The position numbers were made by a program, and so were the translations under genes. The notes beneath the pieces were generated by a model. The model was not told the DNA's origin. It made no database searches and worked only from the letters and a program-made list of their open reading frames with translations. From the NCBI GenBank assembly GCA_002345925.1, contig DDWM01000017.1:1-29458 (forward strand): a stretch of 29,458 nt of DNA, given 5' to 3'. This stretch comes from Actinobacteria bacterium UBA2286 (GTDB lineage Bacteria; Actinomycetota; Coriobacteriia; Anaerosomatales; Anaerosomataceae). Shown here in pieces: positions 24,763 to 29,458 of this stretch (positions are counted from its first letter, which is position 1; the number at the start of each line of letters is the position of its first letter).

Positions 24763-26829
24763 CTACTTCTTCCGCTTACGCACTCCGTGCGATGAGCCTT
24801 TTCGCGCGCCTTGCTTCAGCCGTGAGAGCACTTCATCGGTAGTAGATGACTCCACCTCGGCCTTGATCTTCACGACCTGGTCGCGCAGTCGCGCAGCCGT
24901 CTCGAAGTCGAGCGCCTCGGCAGCTCCGTGCATGTCCTCTTCCATCGTTGCGATGATGCGAGCGAGCTCCGCGCGCGGCAGGCGGCCGAGCTCCTCGGCC
25001 ACCACGACGCTGGATTCAAGACCCGCTTCGGTCTCGCGAACGTACTGCGCTATGTCGTGGATGACCTTGCGGATCGTCTTGGGCTCGATACCGTGCTCGG
25101 TGTTGTATGCGGTCTGAATCGCGCGGCGGCGGTCTGTCTCGTCGATGGCGGTGCGCATCGAGTTCGTGACCTTGTCGGCGTAGAGGATGACCTCTCCGGA
25201 GACGTTACGAGCAGCACGTCCGATGGTCTGAATGAGGCTACGGTGGTTGCGCAGGAACCCTTCCTTGTCTGCATCGAGAATCGCCACGAGTGAGACTTCC
25301 GGCAGGTCAAGGCCCTCGCGAAGCAAGTTGATGCCTACGACGGCGTCGATCACGCCCGCGCGCAGGTCCCGCAGGATCTCGATGCGCTCAAGCGTGCCGA
25401 TATCGCTGTGCAGGTAGCGGACCTTGATGCCGTGCTCGAAGAGGTACTCGGTCAGGTCCTCGGCCATCTTCTTGGTCATCGTGGTGATGAGCGAGCGCTC
25501 GTCGCGATCGGCACGCTCGCGCACCTCACTGATGAGGTCGTCGATCTGGCCGTGCGTGGAGCGCACCTCGACCTTGGGATCGATGAGTCCGGTCGGGCGG
25601 ATGATCTGCTCCACGATCTGATCTGCGGAACGCATCTCGTAGTCGCCCGGTGTTGCCGAGACGAACACCGTCTGCGGAATGCGGGCACGGAACTCCTCGA
25701 AGCGTAGCGGACGGTTGTCGAGCGCGCTCGGCAGCCGGAATCCGTGCTCAACAAGCGTGAGTTTGCGCGAGCGGTCGCCCTCGTACATCCCGTGCAACTG
25801 CGGGATGGTCACATGCGACTCATCGATGATGCACAAGAAGTCCTTGCCGAAGTAGTCGATGAGCGTGTGCGGCGGCTCGCCGGGCTCGCGTCCGTCGAGA
25901 TGTCGCGAGTAGTTCTCGATGCCGTTGCAGTACCCCATCGTCTCGATCATCTCGAGGTCGTAGCTAGTGCGCATCTCAAGACGCTGCGCCTCAACAAGCT
26001 TGCCCTCGGCCCTCAGTTCGCCGAGCCGAATACGAAGCTCCTCGCGAATGGAGGTCAGCGCCTCGCCGACTCTGTCCGGTCGCGTCACATAATGCGTGGC
26101 AGGCCATACCGGTACCGAGTCAAGCCGGGCTATGATCTCGCCGGAAACGATGTCGACCTCGGTCACGGCCTCGATGGTGTCGCCAAAGAGCTCCACCCGG
26201 ACCGGGTTGTCGGCGTACGGTGGGAAGACGTCGATGACGTCGCCACGCACTCGGAATGTGCCGCGAGTGAGGTCGTAGTCGTTGCGGTCGTAGTTGACCT
26301 CGATCAGGTCACGGATGAGCTTGCCGCGGTCGTATTCCCCGCCAACCTTGAGGAAGACCGCCATTCCGGCGTAGTCCTCAGGCGAGCCGATGCCGTAGAT
26401 ACAGCTAACGCTCGCGACAACGACAACATCCTTGCGCGAAAGGAGCGCCGCCGTGGCTGCGTGCCTGAGCTTCTCGACTTCTTCGTTGATCGAGGCGTCC
26501 TTCTCGATGAACGTATCCGAGGACGCAACGTACGCCTCAGGCTGGTAATAGTCGTAGTACGACACGAAGTAGACGACGGCATTCTCGGGAAGAATGTCAC
26601 GCATTTCCGAGGCAAGCTGTGCCGCCAGCGTCTTATTGGGTGCGAGGATGAGCGTGGGCTTCTGCACTGCCTCGGCAAGTTTTGCGACCGTGAAGGTCTT
26701 GCCGGAGCCCGTCACACCGAGCAGCGTCTGGTCGCGCATGCCTGAGCGGATACCCTCGGCGAGCTTTGCGATCGCCTTTGGCTGATCGCCAGCCGGTTCG
26801 TACTCCGAGACGACCTTGAGTCCGCCCAC
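24763..26829 (-). CDS. uvrB: Excinuclease ABC subunit B
   Basis: The helicase-like core of nucleotide excision repair; it takes over the lesion from UvrA and recruits UvrC. From the GTG at 26829 it has 688 residues, close to the family (about 670). I chose that start because GGAGGGAG lies just upstream and the protein then begins at the conserved VVSEYEPAGDQPKAI; longer readings overlap the transglycosylase gene. Walker A is GVTGSGKTFTVAKL. The damage-probing beta-hairpin region (YYDYYQPEAYV) is intact. CIIDESHVTIPQLHGMYEGD is the Walker B region. The C-terminal UVR motif (ALDFETAARLRDQVVKIK) that binds UvrC is present. Confidence 0.98.
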   Translation of the reverse strand: MGGLKVVSEYEPAGDQPKAIAKLAEGIRSGMRDQTLLGVTGSGKTFTVAKLAEAVQKPTLILAPNKTLAAQLASEMRDILPENAVVYFVSYYDYYQPEAYVASSDTFIEKDASINEEVEKLRHAATAALLSRKDVVVVASVSCIYGIGSPEDYAGMAVFLKVGGEYDRGKLIRDLIEVNYDRNDYDLTRGTFRVRGDVIDVFPPYADNPVRVELFGDTIEAVTEVDIVSGEIIARLDSVPVWPATHYVTRPDRVGEALTSIREELRIRLGELRAEGKLVEAQRLEMRTSYDLEMIETMGYCNGIENYSRHLDGREPGEPPHTLIDYFGKDFLCIIDESHVTIPQLHGMYEGDRSRKLTLVEHGFRLPSALDNRPLRFEEFRARIPQTVFVSATPGDYEMRSADQIVEQIIRPTGLIDPKVEVRSTHGQIDDLISEVRERADRDERSLITTMTKKMAEDLTEYLFEHGIKVRYLHSDIGTLERIEILRDLRAGVIDAVVGINLLREGLDLPEVSLVAILDADKEGFLRNHRSLIQTIGRAARNVSGEVILYADKVTNSMRTAIDETDRRRAIQTAYNTEHGIEPKTIRKVIHDIAQYVRETEAGLESSVVVAEELGRLPRAELARIIATMEEDMHGAAEALDFETAARLRDQVVKIKAEVESSTTDEVLSRLKQGARKGSSHGVRKRKK

Positions 26830-26842
26830 GGTGCTCCCTCCG

Positions 26843-27427
26843 CTACTGGTTGCCGAACGCCTCAGGATAGAGCTCTCGATAACGCGCCTCTTCGGTGAGC
26901 ACGCGCGCCACATACGCACGCGTCTCCGGGAAGCCGGCCTCCGCTAGCTTCTCGCTGTCGCCCTCGGCGATCCAGCGATCGACATTGCCCGACCCGGCAT
27001 TGTAAGCCGCGAGCGCCGTCTCCGTGTCCCCGTACTTGCCGAGCAGATCCGCCAGATGCCGCACACCGATCGCGATGTTGACCTCGGCATCCTTGAGACG
27101 CTCGGTATCAATCTTACCCGAGATGTTCTCGGCGGCGCCGACCTCTTCTGCCGTGGCAGGCATGAGCTGCATGAGGCCGACCGCTCCTGCGTGTGAGACC
27201 TGGTCGCGGTCAAAACCCGACTCGGAGTTTATGACGGCGGCGATCAAGTACGGATCGAGCCTATGGTCCTTGGCGGCAGCTGTGATGGCGGCCTCATAGC
27301 GCAGCGGATGATACGCCCGCTGCCACCAAAGTGGGCCGCGAAACGCGAGCAGCAACACCGCCCCGAGCACCACGATCACGATCACGGGGACGGCGCGATG
27401 TAGCGAGAGCGGATGCTCACGCGACAC
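26843..27427 (-). CDS. Membrane-anchored lytic transglycosylase (Slt/MltE type, LT domain)
   Basis: Cleaves peptidoglycan glycan strands to 1,6-anhydro ends outside the cytoplasmic membrane. From the GTG at 27427 it has 194 residues; GGAGG lies about nine bases before that GTG, inside the end of coaE, whereas the upstream ATG at 27448 lacks a ribosome binding site. One membrane helix (about 12-28) is followed by the SLT domain. Catalytic Glu69 is in INSESGFD; HAGAVGLMQLMPATA and AAYNAGSGNVDRW are the other family motifs. The gene overlaps coaE by 11 bases and precedes uvrB by 13, so the three are probably one unit. Confidence 0.93.
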   Translation of the reverse strand: MSREHPLSLHRAVPVIVIVVLGAVLLLAFRGPLWWQRAYHPLRYEAAITAAAKDHRLDPYLIAAVINSESGFDRDQVSHAGAVGLMQLMPATAEEVGAAENISGKIDTERLKDAEVNIAIGVRHLADLLGKYGDTETALAAYNAGSGNVDRWIAEGDSEKLAEAGFPETRAYVARVLTEEARYRELYPEAFGNQ

Positions 27428-28028
27428 GCGGCGCCACCTCCAGCTCATAGAATTGCGCCAGTGACTCACGGAACTCAGCAAGGTCGCCATCGTTGTCGAT
27501 TACATAGTCGGCGATACGCCTGCGCTCGGCGTCAGACGCCTGGCACGCGATGCGACGCTCGGCCTCGTCCTCGGTCATGCCGCGTGCGATGAGGCGCTCG
27601 ATCCGCGAATCCTCGTCAGCGGAGAGTGCGAGAACCGCGTCCGCAAGATCCGCGAACTGCGGCGCCTCGGCGAGAAGCGGCACGGCGAGGATCACGAAGC
27701 GCGGCGGCTCGGCCTGCAGCGCGAGTGCATCAAGCGCACCGGTGACGACCGAGAAGAGCGCGGGATGCACGGCGTCGTCGAGCACCCTCGCCTGTGCGGG
27801 CGAGGCGAACGCTAGCTCCGCCAGTGCGGCGTGGTCGATGCTGCCGTCAGCCAGGAGAATCTCCGGACCGAACGCCTCTACGACCGCCGCGTTGACGGGC
27901 ATATCCGGCTTGAGGAGATGCTTTGCGATGTCATCCAGGTCCAATACGAGCGCGCCGAACGACTCAAAGTACGAAGCCGCGGTCGACTTGCCCGATCCGA
28001 TACCTCCGGTTAGCGCTAACACATACAC
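27417..28028 (-). CDS. coaE: Dephospho-CoA kinase
   Basis: Catalyses the last step of coenzyme A synthesis, phosphorylating the 3' hydroxyl of dephospho-CoA. The 203 residues match the family. The P-loop GGIGSGKST is at 8-16, the acidic LDLDDIAKHLL follows near residue 30, and the lid region ERLIARGMTEDEAERRIACQ is present. The GTG at 28028 has GGAGG seven bases upstream. It follows rpsA, an order seen in many high-GC Gram-positives. Confidence 0.97.
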   Translation of the reverse strand: MYVLALTGGIGSGKSTAASYFESFGALVLDLDDIAKHLLKPDMPVNAAVVEAFGPEILLADGSIDHAALAELAFASPAQARVLDDAVHPALFSVVTGALDALALQAEPPRFVILAVPLLAEAPQFADLADAVLALSADEDSRIERLIARGMTEDEAERRIACQASDAERRRIADYVIDNDGDLAEFRESLAQFYELEVAPRVA

Positions 28029-28057
28029 GTTGTTGCCTCCGTGATTTCAGACGACTC

Positions 28058-28093
28058 GGGGCCGGACTTCCGTATGAACGGCTGTCCGACCCC
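28058..28093 (-). terminator. Hairpin terminator after rpsA
   Basis: On the minus strand GGGGTCGGAC and GTCCGGCCCC pair over ten bases with one wobble. Inside, a second CCGT/ACGG stem closes a TCAT loop. It starts 34 bases after the rpsA stop codon and ends 29 bases before the coaE start. A smaller CCGGC/GCCGG hairpin (28112-28125) comes just after the stop codon. Uracil tracts are weak, so some readthrough into coaE is likely. Confidence 0.55.
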
Positions 28094-28127
28094 GTGCGTG
28101 ACTGTAACGTCCCGGCGAGAGCCGGTA

Positions 28128-29441
28128 TTACTCGGCGGTCTCCTCGGTGACCTCGGCTTCAACAGCCTCGGCTTCCTCGGCGACTTCCTCAACAACCTCA
28201 GCCTCTACGGCCTCGGGTTCTACAGCTGCCTCAACCTCGGCAGCTTCAACAGTCTCGTCGGCTTCGACAGTCTCGACGGCCTCTTCGCCCTCGACAACGT
28301 CTTCATCGCCGGACGGAGCGGGAAGCTCCTCTTCCTCGATACCGAGCTCCTCGTTGGCCGCACGAAGCGACAGCGAGATGCGGCGGCGCTCAACGTCGAC
28401 GTCCATGATCTTGACCTGGACTTCTCTGCCGACAGCCACAACGTCCTCGGCCTTCTCCACGTGGCCCTTGGCCATCTCGGAGATGTGGACGAGACCCTCA
28501 ACGGCGTCGCCGATTTCAACGAATGCGCCGAACGGAACGATCTTGGTGACCTTACCGGTCACGAGCGTACCGATCTCGAAGCCCTTGACGAGCTGCTTCC
28601 ACGGATCGTCCTGGGTCTGCTTGAGACCGAGGGAGATGCGCTCGCGGTCGAGGTCGACATCCAGAACCTGAACCTCGACCTTGTCGCCCACCGAGACGAC
28701 CTCGGACGGGTGATTGACGTGGCTCCAGGAGAGCTCGGAGATGTGCACGAGTCCGTCGATGCCGCCGAGGTCCACGAAGGCACCGAAGTCGACGATCGAG
28801 GAGACGGCGCCCGGCAGGATCATGCCCTTGACGAGCTTGCCGAGAATATCCTGACGCTCCTGCTTGCGGTCCTCTTCCAGCACCACGCGGCGCGAAAGAA
28901 CGACGTTGTTGCGATTGCGGTCCATCTCGATAACACGGCACTCGAGGCGCGTGTTGATGAACGCCTGCAGATCCTTCACGCGGCGGAGGTCAACAAGCGA
29001 TGCCGGCAGGAAGCCGCGCAGGCCGATGTCGAGGATGAGACCGCCCTTGACGACCTCGATGACTTCGCCTTCGACGTTCTCGCCAGAGGTGAACTTCTCC
29101 TCGACCTGAACCCAGGCGCGCTCGTAAGCAGCGCGCTTCTTGGAAAGGATGAGACGGCCGTCCTTGTCCTCCTTCTGGAGAACCAGAGCCTCGATCTCGT
29201 CGCCAAGCTTCACGATCTCGCTCGGGTCGGCATCCTTGCGGATGGAGAGCTCACGGGCCGGGATAACGCCTTCGGACTTATAGCCGATGTCGAGAAGGAC
29301 TTCGTCCCGCTCAACCTGAACGACGATACCGGTTACAAGGTCGCCATCGTCGAAATCGGTGATGGTGCCGTCGATGAGAGCGTGCATCTCCTCATCGGTG
29401 TACTCACGGTCGTCCACGATAATGCTGTCGTACTCTACCAC
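28128..29441 (-). CDS. rpsA: 30S ribosomal protein S1
   Basis: An RNA-binding protein of the small ribosomal subunit that helps mRNA bind. The 437 residues contain four S1 (OB-fold) domains, at about 32-100, 118-185, 205-275 and 292-362. The later two carry the classic GAVSSIVDFGAFVDLGGIDG with GLVHISELS, and GKVTKIVPFGAFVEIG with GLVHISEMA. Four domains is usual for high-GC Gram-positives, against six in E. coli. From about residue 370 the tail is a low-complexity acidic run of Glu, Val and Ala. The GTG at 29441 has AAGGGG about eight bases upstream. The promoter lies beyond the right edge. Confidence 0.95.
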   Translation of the reverse strand: MVEYDSIIVDDREYTDEEMHALIDGTITDFDDGDLVTGIVVQVERDEVLLDIGYKSEGVIPARELSIRKDADPSEIVKLGDEIEALVLQKEDKDGRLILSKKRAAYERAWVQVEEKFTSGENVEGEVIEVVKGGLILDIGLRGFLPASLVDLRRVKDLQAFINTRLECRVIEMDRNRNNVVLSRRVVLEEDRKQERQDILGKLVKGMILPGAVSSIVDFGAFVDLGGIDGLVHISELSWSHVNHPSEVVSVGDKVEVQVLDVDLDRERISLGLKQTQDDPWKQLVKGFEIGTLVTGKVTKIVPFGAFVEIGDAVEGLVHISEMAKGHVEKAEDVVAVGREVQVKIMDVDVERRRISLSLRAANEELGIEEEELPAPSGDEDVVEGEEAVETVEADETVEAAEVEAAVEPEAVEAEVVEEVAEEAEAVEAEVTEETAE

Positions 29442-29458
29442 TGTGGTGGCCCCTTCCA

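Noticed and set aside
25744..26745. 333-codon plus-strand open frame opposite uvrB
   Set aside because: Lies wholly antisense to a conserved gene. Its composition is that of the complementary frame in high-GC DNA and no ribosome binding site or known motif is seen.

Overview
The window reads as chromosome of a high-GC Gram-positive bacterium, most likely an actinomycete of the Coriobacteriia type. This is an inference from four things: base composition; a perfect Gram-positive LexA box; a secreted protein that joins cell-wall-binding type 2 repeats to haem-binding motifs; and a gene order (rpsA, coaE, uvrB, uvrA, uvrC) that I recall from that group. No tRNA, rRNA, CRISPR array, insertion sequence or phage integration site was seen.

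Layout, left to right. Positions 1-7881 hold minus-strand genes: the start of a small membrane protein (1-47), a roughly 1000-residue multi-pass membrane protein (100-3108), uvrC and uvrA. The last three look like one unit behind a LexA-controlled promoter. Positions 8126-12108 are a plus-strand nitrogen module: ammonium transporter, P-II protein and its uridylyltransferase GlnD, closed by a hairpin terminator. A minus-strand secreted di-haem/CWB2 protein and acetyl-CoA synthetase follow. Then come larE (plus), meeting tail to tail with a UbiB-type kinase and its small coiled-coil partner (minus).

Positions 18297-22043 are an ion-stress block: a CLC-type antiporter whose leader contains a recognisable fluoride riboswitch, and upstream of it a Zn/Cd/Pb-type P1B ATPase. 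The ATPase is the most notable item. An in-frame TGA lies exactly where the first cysteine of its second heavy-metal-associated (HMA) motif should be, in the order G-L-D-TGA-P-D-C-A. A GC-rich stem with a GUG loop starts 11 bases further on. I read this as a selenocysteine-containing metal pump, not a broken gene.

Positions 22108-24753 carry a divergent MFS transporter and two tandem paralogous membrane-anchored extracytoplasmic proteins of unknown role. Positions 24763-29441 are the minus-strand rpsA, coaE, lytic transglycosylase and uvrB cluster. The nucleotide excision repair genes therefore lie at both ends of the window, with about 17 kb of nitrogen, acetate, metal and fluoride genes between uvrB and uvrA.
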